Positions 1 through 6,892 of a DNA stretch of 8,903 nucleotides are shown piece after piece (the first letter of the stretch is position 1; every line of letters begins with the position of its first letter). The DNA comes from Spirochaetales bacterium. Lineage in GTDB: Bacteria > Spirochaetota > Spirochaetia > Sphaerochaetales > Sphaerochaetaceae. The notes under the pieces are model-generated. The model was not told the DNA's origin. It did not search any database and saw nothing but the letters and a program-made list of their open reading frames with translations. The stretch is taken from assembly GCA_017614625.1 (NCBI GenBank), contig JAGABK010000209.1:1-8903 (forward strand), written 5' to 3'. A program made the position numbers and the translations under genes.

Positions 1-909
1 AAGCTCATGGCCCTCAAGCCGGACGTGACGCTCTCGATTGTCAGGAGCACCAAGGACGTGCGCGGCGGAGTCTCGCGCATCTGCTACGACGAGAACGTCT
101 ACCGCGTCTCCGACAAATCAGGCACTTTCCGCGAGATCATGCAGGCGGGCCTGGAGTGCATAGGCGATGTCTCCGTCACGGAGCTGGCCGAGGTGTCGCT
201 TCTGGCCCAGAAGAGCCTTTCGCTCATCTCGCCGGATTCGGTGCTTGCCGTTGCGCACCTTGGCATAGTCGAGGGCTTTCTCAAGGATATCCCGGCTTCC
301 CTCAGAAGCCAGGCGGTCGCGGCTCTTTCCGCACGCAATGTCTCGGAACTGGAGAAGGCGGCGCGTGAGAACAAACAGAGCGCAGCGGCCTTCATTAAGC
401 TCGCAAAGCTGTGCATCCTCGAAGGAGATACCGAGGAGACATACGCAATGCTGGAGCAGATGGGCGCGGACCCGAAGTGCCTTTCGGAGCTTCAGGCCAT
501 AGTCTCGGCCCTGGACCCCGGTTCGGTCAGACTGGATTTCTCCATCCTTGACGGCATGAAGTACTACAACGGAATCACCTTCAGGGGCTACGTGCAGGGC
601 ATTCCCGTTCCTGTGGTCTCCGGCGGCCAGTACGACAAGCTCATGCAGAGGATGGGCCGCTCGTCCAAGGCAATAGGTTTCGCCGTGTACCTCGATTCGC
701 TCGAGAGGCTCTTCGCCTCCGACTCGGGCCAGGATGCGGACATAGTCCTTCTGTACAAGGAGACCGACAGCCCCAAGGACGTCATGGGAAAGGCCGACGA
801 GCTTCGTGCAGGCGGATCCTCGGTCGTGACGCTCAGAAGCGTGCCTCAGAACCTGAGGTACTCGAAGCTGGTCCGTATGGACGACGGGGGAGGGTCCGAC
901 AATGCTTGA
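1..909 (+). CDS. hisZ: ATP phosphoribosyltransferase regulatory subunit HisZ (5' partial)
   Basis: This is a class II HisRS-like protein that partners short-form HisG. HisZ proteins do not aminoacylate; they stabilise HisG and carry its histidine feedback response. The frame is open from base 1, so the true start and roughly the first 60-80 residues (motif 1 region) lie outside the window. Counting from the Met at base 7, residues 1-13 (ALKPDVTLSIVR) match the ALRPDxTxxIxR segment, residues 41-53 (FREIMQAGLECIG) match the QAGxExIG strand, residues 186-190 (YYNGI) match the HisA-type motif, and residues 205-230 (SGGQYD to GFAVYLD) match motif 3. Where catalytic HisRS has the Arg of its RGLDYY motif, this protein has Asp182 (LDGMKYY), which argues against a tRNA synthetase. 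The adjacent short hisG confirms the assignment. The last 8 bp overlap hisG. Confidence 0.87.
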   Translation, partial: KLMALKPDVTLSIVRSTKDVRGGVSRICYDENVYRVSDKSGTFREIMQAGLECIGDVSVTELAEVSLLAQKSLSLISPDSVLAVAHLGIVEGFLKDIPASLRSQAVAALSARNVSELEKAARENKQSAAAFIKLAKLCILEGDTEETYAMLEQMGADPKCLSELQAIVSALDPGSVRLDFSILDGMKYYNGITFRGYVQGIPVPVVSGGQYDKLMQRMGRSSKAIGFAVYLDSLERLFASDSGQDADIVLLYKETDSPKDVMGKADELRAGGSSVVTLRSVPQNLRYSKLVRMDDGGGSDNA

Positions 910-1531
910 CATCGCGCTTCCGAAAGGAAGGCTGGGAGAGAAGGTCTACTCCATGTTCGCACAGGCCGGGTTCGACTGCCCGGGCATCCTGGACGACTCC
1001 AGGAAGCTCATTTTCACCAACGAGGAGAAGGGCGTGAGCTACTTCTGGGTAAAGCCCTCGGACGTTCCGGTGTACGTGGAGCGCGGGGCGGCGGACATCG
1101 GCGTGGCCGGAAAGGACATAATCGACGAATACAGAAGCGACGTCTACGAGATGCTGGATCTGAGGACCGGAGTCTGCCGCATGTGCGTTGCGGCCATGAA
1201 GGGCTTCAGGGACAACGCGGACATGACGCTGCGCGTGGCCACCAAGTTCCCGGAGATCGCCGCATCCTACTACGGCTCTCTTGGCAGGGAGATAGACATC
1301 ATACGCCTCAACGGTTCCATAGAGCTGGCCCCGGTCCTGGGCATGTCGGACGTAATCGTGGACATAGTCGAGACGGGCACCACGCTGCGCGAGAACGGGC
1401 TTGAGGTCACAGAGACCATAATGCCCATCTCCGCCAGGCTGATCGCCAACAAGGCGTCGTTCGAATTCAAGAAGGCCGAGATCCTCTCCGTGATCTCGGG
1501 CCTCAGGAAAACGGTGGAGGAGAAGGCATGA
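902..1531 (+). CDS. hisG: ATP phosphoribosyltransferase catalytic subunit, short form
   Basis: This enzyme catalyses the first committed step of histidine synthesis: ATP + PRPP to phosphoribosyl-ATP + PPi, in the cytoplasm. It has 209 residues, the length of short HisG proteins that lack the C-terminal regulatory domain and need HisZ. Visible motifs are the N-terminal IALPKGRLGEKV (residues 4-15), DIGVAGKDII (65-74), and the PRPP-binding DIVETGTTLRENG (154-166). The start lies inside the end of hisZ and is preceded by GGGGGAGGG at 886-894, 7 nt from the ATG. The 8-bp overlap with hisZ suggests coupled synthesis of the two subunits. The stop overlaps the hisD start (ATGA). Nothing looks truncated. 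Confidence 0.97.
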   Translation: MLDIALPKGRLGEKVYSMFAQAGFDCPGILDDSRKLIFTNEEKGVSYFWVKPSDVPVYVERGAADIGVAGKDIIDEYRSDVYEMLDLRTGVCRMCVAAMKGFRDNADMTLRVATKFPEIAASYYGSLGREIDIIRLNGSIELAPVLGMSDVIVDIVETGTTLRENGLEVTETIMPISARLIANKASFEFKKAEILSVISGLRKTVEEKA

Positions 1532-2808
1532 TCAGGATTCTGGAATACGGACCGGCTCTGGAGAAGGAGATCTTCTCGCGCACAACATCCTCGAAGGACG
1601 TCTCGGCCGCCGTCTCGGCCATCCTTGCCGATGTACGCGCCTTGGGAGACAAGGCCCTTCGCGATTACACCAAACGCTTCGACGGGGCGGACCTGGATAC
1701 CATAGAGGTTCCGCGCTGCGAGATAGAGGAGGCCGCCTCCTCCATGGACCCGGAGTTCCTCAGAGTCCTCGAGCGCGCGGCTGCCAACATCAGGGAATAC
1801 CACAGCCGCCAGATCAGGCAGGGCTTCGAGTTCAACGCTCCCGACGGGGTGGTCATGGGACAGAAGATCCTTCCCGTGGCCGTTGCCGGCATATACGTTC
1901 CCGGAGGAACGGCGGCCTATCCGTCGACGGTCCTCATGGACACGATTCCTGCAAAGCTCGCAGGTGTGGGACAGGTTGTCATGGTCTCGCCTCCGGGCAA
2001 GGACGGAAAGATCAGCAAGGCCGTCCTGGCTGCGGCCAAGGTGGCAGGTGTGGACAGGGTCTTCCGCGTGGGCGGTGCCCAGGCAATCGGTGCCCTGGCC
2101 TACGGGACGGAGAGCGTTCCCAGGGCGGACAAGATAGTGGGACCTGGCAACGTCTTCGTGGCAGAGGCCAAGAAGCAGGTCTCCGGAATCGTCTCCATAG
2201 ACATGATAGCCGGTCCGAGCGAGATCCTCATAATCGCCGACGGAAAATCAAACCCGAAGGTCCTTGCGGCCGACATGCTCAGCCAGGCCGAGCACGACAG
2301 GAACGCCTCCGCGGTGCTCGTCACCGACTGCAAAGAGCTTGCAGACAAGGTCGCCGGGGAGCTCGAGGTCCAGCTTTCAGTCCTTCCCAGGGAGGAGATA
2401 GCGAGGGCCTCTATCGAGAACAACGGCAAGATAATCATAGCGTCCTCCATGAAACAGGCCATCGAAGTGTCCAACAACATCGCGCCCGAGCACCTGGAAG
2501 TCTGCGTGGACAACCCGTTCGATTACCTTCCGGATATCCGCAACGCGGGCTCGGTCTTTTTGGGCAGAAGCTGCCCGGAGGCCCTGGGCGACTACCTGGC
2601 AGGACCCAACCACACGCTTCCCACAAGCGGTACGGCAAGGTTCTCGTCTCCGCTTTCGGTGGACGACTTCGTCAAGAAGTACCAGTACACGTACTACACT
2701 CCGCAGGCCCTGGCAAAGGCCGCGGACGACATAGCGCTCTTCGCCAGACGCGAGGGCCTTGAGGCGCACGCCAGAAGCGCCCTGGTCAGAGGGGAGGTCA
2801 AAGCATGA
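1528..2808 (+). CDS. hisD: Histidinol dehydrogenase
   Basis: This zinc enzyme carries out the last two oxidations, L-histidinol to L-histidinal to L-histidine, with two NAD+. Its 426 residues match the family's usual length. All expected active-site residues are present: the zinc ligands Gln253 and His256 (SQAEHD), Asp355 (GDYLAGPNH) and His414 (LEAHARS), and the catalytic Glu321-His322 pair (APEHLE). Other family signatures are VPGGTAAYPSTVLM (124-137), VGGAQAIGALAYGT (181-194), KIVGPGN (202-208) and AGPSEILIIAD (228-238). The ATG shares an ATGA with the hisG stop, and GGAGG at 1516-1520 sits 7 nt upstream. The stop overlaps hisC in the same way. Confidence 0.98.
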   Translation: MIRILEYGPALEKEIFSRTTSSKDVSAAVSAILADVRALGDKALRDYTKRFDGADLDTIEVPRCEIEEAASSMDPEFLRVLERAAANIREYHSRQIRQGFEFNAPDGVVMGQKILPVAVAGIYVPGGTAAYPSTVLMDTIPAKLAGVGQVVMVSPPGKDGKISKAVLAAAKVAGVDRVFRVGGAQAIGALAYGTESVPRADKIVGPGNVFVAEAKKQVSGIVSIDMIAGPSEILIIADGKSNPKVLAADMLSQAEHDRNASAVLVTDCKELADKVAGELEVQLSVLPREEIARASIENNGKIIIASSMKQAIEVSNNIAPEHLEVCVDNPFDYLPDIRNAGSVFLGRSCPEALGDYLAGPNHTLPTSGTARFSSPLSVDDFVKKYQYTYYTPQALAKAADDIALFARREGLEAHARSALVRGEVKA

Positions 2809-3872
2809 GCAGATTCTTTTCAAAGAAGTATTCGGGCCTTGAGCCCTACGTCCCGGGCGAGCAGCCTTCGGACATGAGCCGCTACATAAAGCTCAACACC
2901 AACGAGAGCCCGTTCCCGCCTTCACCCAAGGCCCTGGCCTACGCGGCTCAGAACACGAGGCCCCAGAATCTGTACAGCGACCCGGAGAGCGCGCTTCTGA
3001 CGAAGGCCCTTGCCGACACCTACGGCGTCAAGCCGCGCATGGTGCTTGCCACAAACGGCTCGGACGAGATCCTGAACTTCGCGTTCATGGCCTTCTGCGA
3101 CGAGGACAATCCTGCGCTGTTCGCAGACATCACCTACGGCTTCTATCCGGTGTTTGCAGGGCTGAACGCCGTCCCGTACGAGCTGATCCCCCTGAGGGAG
3201 GACTTCTCGCTCTGCGTGGACGACTACTTCGGAAAGAAGGGCACGGTGTTCATCGCCAACCCCAACGCGCCCACGGGAATGCCGCTTCCGGTCTCGGAGA
3301 TCAGGCGCCTCCTTGAAGCCGACAGGAACAGGATCGTCGTGGTGGACGAGGCATACGTGGACTTCGGAACGGAAAGCAGCGTGGGCCTCGTGAAGGAGTT
3401 CGACAACCTCCTGGTCTGCCAGACCTTCTCCAAGTCCCGCAGCTTCGCCGGCGGAAGGCTGGGCTACGGCATCGCATGCGAGGCCCTGATAGCGGACCTG
3501 AACACCATAAAGTACTCGACCAACCCCTACAACGTGAATTCCATGACATCGGCCCTGGGAATAGGGATCCTGACGGACGGGGAGTATACAAGGGCCAACT
3601 GCCGGACCATAATGGAGAACAGGGAGTTCACCGTCAGGGGCCTCGAGGCGCTGGGATTCAGGGTGCTGCCCTCGGGCGCGAACTTCATCTTCGCATCGTC
3701 CGACAGGATCGAAGGCGGGGAGTACTACAGGTCATTGAAGGATCGGGGCATCCTTGTCAGGCATTTCGACAAGGAGAGGATCTCGAACTGGTGCAGGATA
3801 ACGATCGGAACGAAGGAGAGCATGCAGGCCCTCCTGGACACGACAAGAACGCTTCTGGAGGAGAAAAGATGA
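2805..3872 (+). CDS. hisC: Histidinol-phosphate aminotransferase
   Basis: This PLP-dependent, fold-type I class II aminotransferase converts imidazole-acetol phosphate + glutamate to histidinol phosphate + 2-oxoglutarate. Its 355 residues are normal for HisC. Visible motifs: KLNTNESPFPPSP (29-41), which starts the substrate-binding region; NGSDEIL (84-90); NPNAPTG (152-158); DEAYVDF (181-187); the PLP-Schiff-base lysine Lys210 in QTFSKSRSFAGGRLG, with phosphate-binding Arg218; and the C-terminal substrate-carboxylate arginine, likely Arg331 in CRITIGT. The start overlaps the hisD stop by ATGA, with GGGGAGG at 2791-2797 7 nt upstream. Some HisC-like enzymes have broader substrate range, but the operon position makes HisC by far the likeliest role. 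Confidence 0.97.
   Translation: MSRFFSKKYSGLEPYVPGEQPSDMSRYIKLNTNESPFPPSPKALAYAAQNTRPQNLYSDPESALLTKALADTYGVKPRMVLATNGSDEILNFAFMAFCDEDNPALFADITYGFYPVFAGLNAVPYELIPLREDFSLCVDDYFGKKGTVFIANPNAPTGMPLPVSEIRRLLEADRNRIVVVDEAYVDFGTESSVGLVKEFDNLLVCQTFSKSRSFAGGRLGYGIACEALIADLNTIKYSTNPYNVNSMTSALGIGILTDGEYTRANCRTIMENREFTVRGLEALGFRVLPSGANFIFASSDRIEGGEYYRSLKDRGILVRHFDKERISNWCRITIGTKESMQALLDTTRTLLEEKR
3857..3863 (+). promoter_or_regulatory. Shine-Dalgarno site that sets the hisB start
   Basis: GGAGGAG lies in the last codons of hisC. Its GGAGG core (3857-3861) ends 7 nt before ATG 3869. The hisB frame is open much further upstream inside hisC, to an ATG at 3476, but only the 3869 start has this SD, the ATGA overlap with the hisC stop, and a normal dehydratase length. 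Confidence 0.8.
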
Positions 3873-4456
3873 GAAAGGCGTCCATTTCAAGAAAGACTGG
3901 CGAGACGGATATCAGACTGGAACTGAACCTTGACGGAACCGGAAAGGGCACAATCTCCACGGGAGTGGGATTCCTGGACCACATGCTGGCCCTGTTCGCC
4001 CGCCACGGGAGATTCGACCTGGACCTCACCTGCAAGGGCGACACGTACGTGGACGACCACCACAGCACCGAAGACATCGGAATCGCCCTCGGAAAGGCCT
4101 TCGCAGAGGCCCTGGGCGACAAGCGCGGCATCTGCCGCTACGGCGACATCATCCTCCCGATGGACGAGGCCCTGATAATGGCAGCGGTCGATGTCTCCGG
4201 ACGCGGGATGCTCTGCTTCACGGCCGACTTCCGCACCGAGAAGATCGGAACCTTCGACACCGAGCTTGTCCGTGAGTTCTTCATCGCCTTCGCGACAAAC
4301 GCGGGAATCACGCTGCACATCCGCCAGAGGGACGGGCTGAACTCGCACCACATCGCCGAAGCCATGTTCAAGGCCGTATCGAGGGCGCTGCGCAAGGCAG
4401 TTGCGATCGACCCGACCGCCTCCGGGGAGATCCCCTCGACCAAGGGAGTCCTCTGA
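3869..4456 (+). CDS. hisB: Imidazoleglycerol-phosphate dehydratase (monofunctional)
   Basis: This enzyme dehydrates imidazole glycerol phosphate to imidazole-acetol phosphate. The family is manganese-dependent and assembles as a 24-mer. From ATG 3869 the product has 195 residues, the standard length of monofunctional IGPD. Landmarks: GVGFLDHML (32-40), the first metal-binding cluster DDHHSTED (62-69), DEALIMAAVDVSGRG (99-113), the second cluster NSHHIAEA (158-165), and the C-terminal IPSTKGVL. There is no N-terminal HAD phosphatase domain like that of the bifunctional E. coli HisB, so histidinol-phosphate phosphatase must be a separate protein. The frame stays open upstream to an ATG at 3476, but that extension would lie inside hisC and has no family resemblance. 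The stop shares TGATG with hisH. Confidence 0.97.
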   Translation: MRKASISRKTGETDIRLELNLDGTGKGTISTGVGFLDHMLALFARHGRFDLDLTCKGDTYVDDHHSTEDIGIALGKAFAEALGDKRGICRYGDIILPMDEALIMAAVDVSGRGMLCFTADFRTEKIGTFDTELVREFFIAFATNAGITLHIRQRDGLNSHHIAEAMFKAVSRALRKAVAIDPTASGEIPSTKGVL

Positions 4457-5067
4457 TGACGGCGATTATCGACTACGGGGTCGGCAACCTCTTCTCTCTG
4501 AGGAGTTCTTTCTCGGCAATCGGGGAAGAGGCTGTCGTCACCAGCGAATCGCGCATCCTCAGGGAGGCCGACCGCCTGATCCTTCCCGGAGTCGGAGCCT
4601 TCTGCGACGCGCGCCGCGCATTCTCCGAAAGCGGAACCGAGGAGACGGTGCTCGACCTGGTCAGGCAGGGCAGGCCGCTTCTTGGAATCTGCCTGGGCAT
4701 GCAGATGCTCTTCGACAGGGACTTCGAGGACGGGATCCACGAAGGTCTGGGCCTGATTCCCGGCGAGGTGCGCCCCATCTCGGAGACCATAGAGAAGGGC
4801 CTGAAGATCCCGCAGATCGGCTGGAACGCCCTGATATTCAGGAATCCTTCCGTTCTCTACAAGTACATAAACGAAGGCGACTACGTCTACTTCGTGCATT
4901 CATACCACGCCGCAGGCTGCGCGGAGCACACCACCGCCGTGACCGGATACGGCGGATACCTGACGGCGAGCGTCGAGCGCGGCAACGTGTTCGGCACTCA
5001 GTTCCACCCCGAGAAGAGCGGAACGGTGGGACTGAACATCCTGAAGGCTTTCACGGAGGTCCGCTGA
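4456..5067 (+). CDS. hisH: Imidazole glycerol phosphate synthase, glutaminase subunit
   Basis: This is the class I glutamine amidotransferase subunit of IGP synthase. It hydrolyses glutamine and channels ammonia to HisF. Its 203 residues are typical. It opens with IIDYGVGNLFSL (4-15), carries the oxyanion-region PGVGAF (44-49), the nucleophile Cys79 in LLGICLGMQ, the interface region QIGWNAL (120-126), and the catalytic His184/Glu186 in TQFHPEKSG. The start codon overlaps the hisB stop by one base (TGATG). A weaker SD, GGGAG at 4444-4448, lies 7 nt upstream. HisA intervenes between hisH and its partner hisF, a common arrangement. Confidence 0.97.
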   Translation: MTAIIDYGVGNLFSLRSSFSAIGEEAVVTSESRILREADRLILPGVGAFCDARRAFSESGTEETVLDLVRQGRPLLGICLGMQMLFDRDFEDGIHEGLGLIPGEVRPISETIEKGLKIPQIGWNALIFRNPSVLYKYINEGDYVYFVHSYHAAGCAEHTTAVTGYGGYLTASVERGNVFGTQFHPEKSGTVGLNILKAFTEVR

Positions 5068-5068
5068 C

Positions 5069-5785
5069 ATGATTCTGTTTCCTGCTATAGACATCCTGGG
5101 CGGAAAGGCCGTGAGGCTTCTGCGAGGCGACTACGAGAAGGCCACCGTGTACAGCGACAGGCCCTGGGAGTTCGCCATGGACTTCGCAGCCAAGGGCTGC
5201 AAGGCGCTTCACATAGTGGACCTGGACGGAGCCAGAGAAGGCTCCGCCGTGAATCTGGAAACCGTGAAGGAGATAGCCCGGATTCCCGGATTGTACTCGG
5301 AAATCGGGGGCGGAATAAGGGATGCGGACACCGTCGACCTTTATCTGAGCGCAGGCATCTCCCGCGTGATCCTGGGCACCGCGGCCCTGAAGGACCCGGT
5401 TTTCCTCAGGCAGGCCGTATCCGAATTCGGCGGCGAGCGCATAGCCGTGGGCGTGGACCTGAGGGACGGAAAGGTGGCCGTCAAGGGCTGGCTGGAGACC
5501 TCCGGGAAGGACGGCATAGACTTCCTGAAGGAGCTCGAGGACATTGGCGTAAGCTCCGTCATAGTGACCGACATCTCCAGGGACGGGGCCATGAACGGAA
5601 CCAACCTGGGCCTCTACGAGAGGATCGGGAAGGAGACCGGCATGAAGGTCACCGCATCCGGCGGAATCTCCACCATCGAGGACATAAGGGCGCTCAGGGA
5701 CCTGGGTCTCTGGGGTGCCATAATCGGCAAGGCGTACTACACCGGAGCCATAAGGCTCGAAGACGCGCTGGAGGCGGCCGGATGA
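5069..5785 (+). CDS. hisA: ProFAR isomerase (1-(5-phosphoribosyl)-5-[(5-phosphoribosylamino)methylideneamino]imidazole-4-carboxamide isomerase)
   Basis: This TIM-barrel enzyme carries out the Amadori rearrangement of ProFAR to PRFAR, the substrate of HisF/HisH. Its 238 residues are normal. The half-barrel repeats show the expected pair of catalytic aspartates: Asp8 (FPAIDILGG) and Asp130 (GVDLRDG). Phosphate-binding and strand motifs include HIVDLDGA (48-55), EIGGGIRD (78-85), VTDISRDGAMNG (166-177) and SGGIS. There is no sign of the dual-substrate PriA adaptation, and I see no trp genes nearby. GGAGGT at 5055-5060 is 8 nt before ATG 5069, and only one base separates the gene from the hisH stop. 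The 3' end overlaps hisF by ATGA. Confidence 0.97.
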   Translation: MILFPAIDILGGKAVRLLRGDYEKATVYSDRPWEFAMDFAAKGCKALHIVDLDGAREGSAVNLETVKEIARIPGLYSEIGGGIRDADTVDLYLSAGISRVILGTAALKDPVFLRQAVSEFGGERIAVGVDLRDGKVAVKGWLETSGKDGIDFLKELEDIGVSSVIVTDISRDGAMNGTNLGLYERIGKETGMKVTASGGISTIEDIRALRDLGLWGAIIGKAYYTGAIRLEDALEAAG

Positions 5786-6543
5786 TAACCAAGAGAATCA
5801 TACCCTGCCTGGACGTGCGCGACGGCCGCGTGGTCAAGGGAATAAACTTCGAGGGCATCCGCGACGTGTCATCCCCGGTGGACCTTGCGGACTACTATTC
5901 GCGCTGCGGGGCGGACGAACTGGTCTTCTACTACATCACAGCCTCGTCCGACGGAAGAAAGCTCTTCACCGACATCCTTCGCGAGACGGCGTCGCGGGTC
6001 TTCATACCCCTGACCGTAGGCGGAGGAATAAACACGGTGGACGACTTCGACCGCGTGCTCAAGTGCGGGGCCGACAAGGTCAGCGTCAACTCGGGCGCAA
6101 TCCGCAACCCCTCGCTCGTCAAGGAAGCCGCGCTGCGCTACGGCAGCCAGTGCGTCGTCATCTCGGCGGACGTCAAGCGCGTGGACGGGGTCTTCCGCGT
6201 CTTCGCCAAGGGCGGGCGCGAGAACACAGGTCTTGAGGCAGTCAAGTGGATCTCCGACTGCGTCAAGAACGGAGCCGGTGAGGTGGTGCTCAACAGCATA
6301 GACACCGACGGGGTTAAGAAGGGCTTCGACCTTGAGATGCTGGACGCCGTGTGCGAGGCTGTAAACGTACCTGTCATCGCAAGCGGCGGAGCGGGGTGCA
6401 TAGAGGACTTCGTGAAGCTGTTCAAGGCCCTTCCCAAGGTGGACGCTGGCCTTGCCGCATCCATCTTCCACTTCGGCGAAGTGAGGATATCGGATCTGAA
6501 GAAGGTCCTTGCCGACAACGGTATTCCGGCGAGGATCGTTTGA
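5782..6543 (+). CDS. hisF: Imidazole glycerol phosphate synthase, cyclase subunit
   Basis: This TIM-barrel cyclase uses ammonia from HisH to turn PRFAR into imidazole glycerol phosphate and AICAR. Its 253 residues are the usual length. Catalytic Asp11 (RIIPCLDVRDG) and Asp130 (VISADVKRVDG) are present, as are the ammonia-gate residues Arg5, Glu46, Lys99 and Glu167 (Thermotoga numbering, no gaps needed to this point) and Asp176 (SIDTDG). One residue is odd: the second strand reads LVFYYITAS, giving Tyr51 where HisF proteins usually have Asp (LVFLDITAS in Thermotoga). The codon at 5932-5934 is TAC, one base from GAC. Everything else looks like an intact functional cyclase. GGAGG at 5770-5774 precedes the start by 7 nt, and the start overlaps the hisA stop. 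Confidence 0.97.
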   Translation: MITKRIIPCLDVRDGRVVKGINFEGIRDVSSPVDLADYYSRCGADELVFYYITASSDGRKLFTDILRETASRVFIPLTVGGGINTVDDFDRVLKCGADKVSVNSGAIRNPSLVKEAALRYGSQCVVISADVKRVDGVFRVFAKGGRENTGLEAVKWISDCVKNGAGEVVLNSIDTDGVKKGFDLEMLDAVCEAVNVPVIASGGAGCIEDFVKLFKALPKVDAGLAASIFHFGEVRISDLKKVLADNGIPARIV

Positions 6544-6545
6544 GG
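6542..6545 (+). promoter_or_regulatory. Shine-Dalgarno site for hisI
   Basis: GAGG overlaps the hisF stop (TGAGG), 5 nt before ATG 6551. An earlier in-frame ATG at 6509 lies inside hisF and would add 14 residues (MPTTVFRRGSFEVS) with no family resemblance, so 6551 is the preferred start. Confidence 0.55.
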
Positions 6546-6550
6546 TTTCA

Positions 6551-6892
6551 ATGGCTGATTTTGATTTGGACAGACTGAAATTCGATGAGAAGGGCCTGAT
6601 TCCGGCCATCGTCGTGGACCACGGGAGCAAGCAGGTCCTGACGCTCGCTTACATGAACAGGGAGTCCCTTCAGATCTCCCTGGAGCGCAGGCTGACCTGC
6701 TTCTGGTCGCGTTCGCGCCAGAAGCTCTGGCTCAAGGGCGAGACCAGCGGCAACTTCCAGCACATCGTCTCGGTCACCAGCGACTGCGACGACGACGCGC
6801 TGGTGGTGGAAGTCATTCCCGACGGCCCCGCCTGCCACACGGGAACCTTCTCCTGCTTCACCCACACGATCATGGACGGAGAGGAAGAATGA
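6551..6892 (+). CDS. hisI: Phosphoribosyl-AMP cyclohydrolase (HisI only, no HisE domain)
   Basis: This zinc hydrolase opens the adenine ring of phosphoribosyl-AMP to give ProFAR. From ATG 6551 it has 113 residues, typical of stand-alone PRA-CH. Family motifs in order are AYMNRESL (33-40), WSRSRQKLWLKGETSGN (52-68), the metal-binding SDCDDDAL (77-84: Asp78, Cys79, Asp80, Asp82) and PACHTGTFSCF (93-103) with Cys95 and Cys102. The protein ends 10 residues later, so the phosphoribosyl-ATP pyrophosphatase (HisE) domain fused to HisI in enterobacteria is absent, and no separate hisE follows. Seven bases separate it from hisF. Its stop overlaps the start of the outer-membrane protein gene by ATGA. 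Confidence 0.96.
   Translation: MADFDLDRLKFDEKGLIPAIVVDHGSKQVLTLAYMNRESLQISLERRLTCFWSRSRQKLWLKGETSGNFQHIVSVTSDCDDDALVVEVIPDGPACHTGTFSCFTHTIMDGEEE

Noticed and set aside
118..912. Minus-strand open frame (264 codons) opposite hisZ
   Set aside because: It lies wholly opposite recognisable HisZ coding sequence, has no family motifs, and arises from GC-rich codon usage.
3476..3868. N-terminal extension of hisB giving a 326-aa product
   Set aside because: The extra 131 codons lie within hisC in another frame and resemble nothing. The dehydratase starts naturally at 3869 with an SD, an ATGA overlap and normal length, so this is not a fusion.
4401..5072. Plus-strand open frame (223 codons) overlapping hisB and hisH in another frame
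   Set aside because: The product is Arg/Pro-rich out-of-frame translation, and hisH in the true frame has all catalytic residues.
6509..6550. Upstream in-frame ATG for hisI
   Set aside because: It adds 14 residues encoded within hisF with no homology. ATG 6551 has GAGG 5 nt upstream and gives a typical PRA-CH length.
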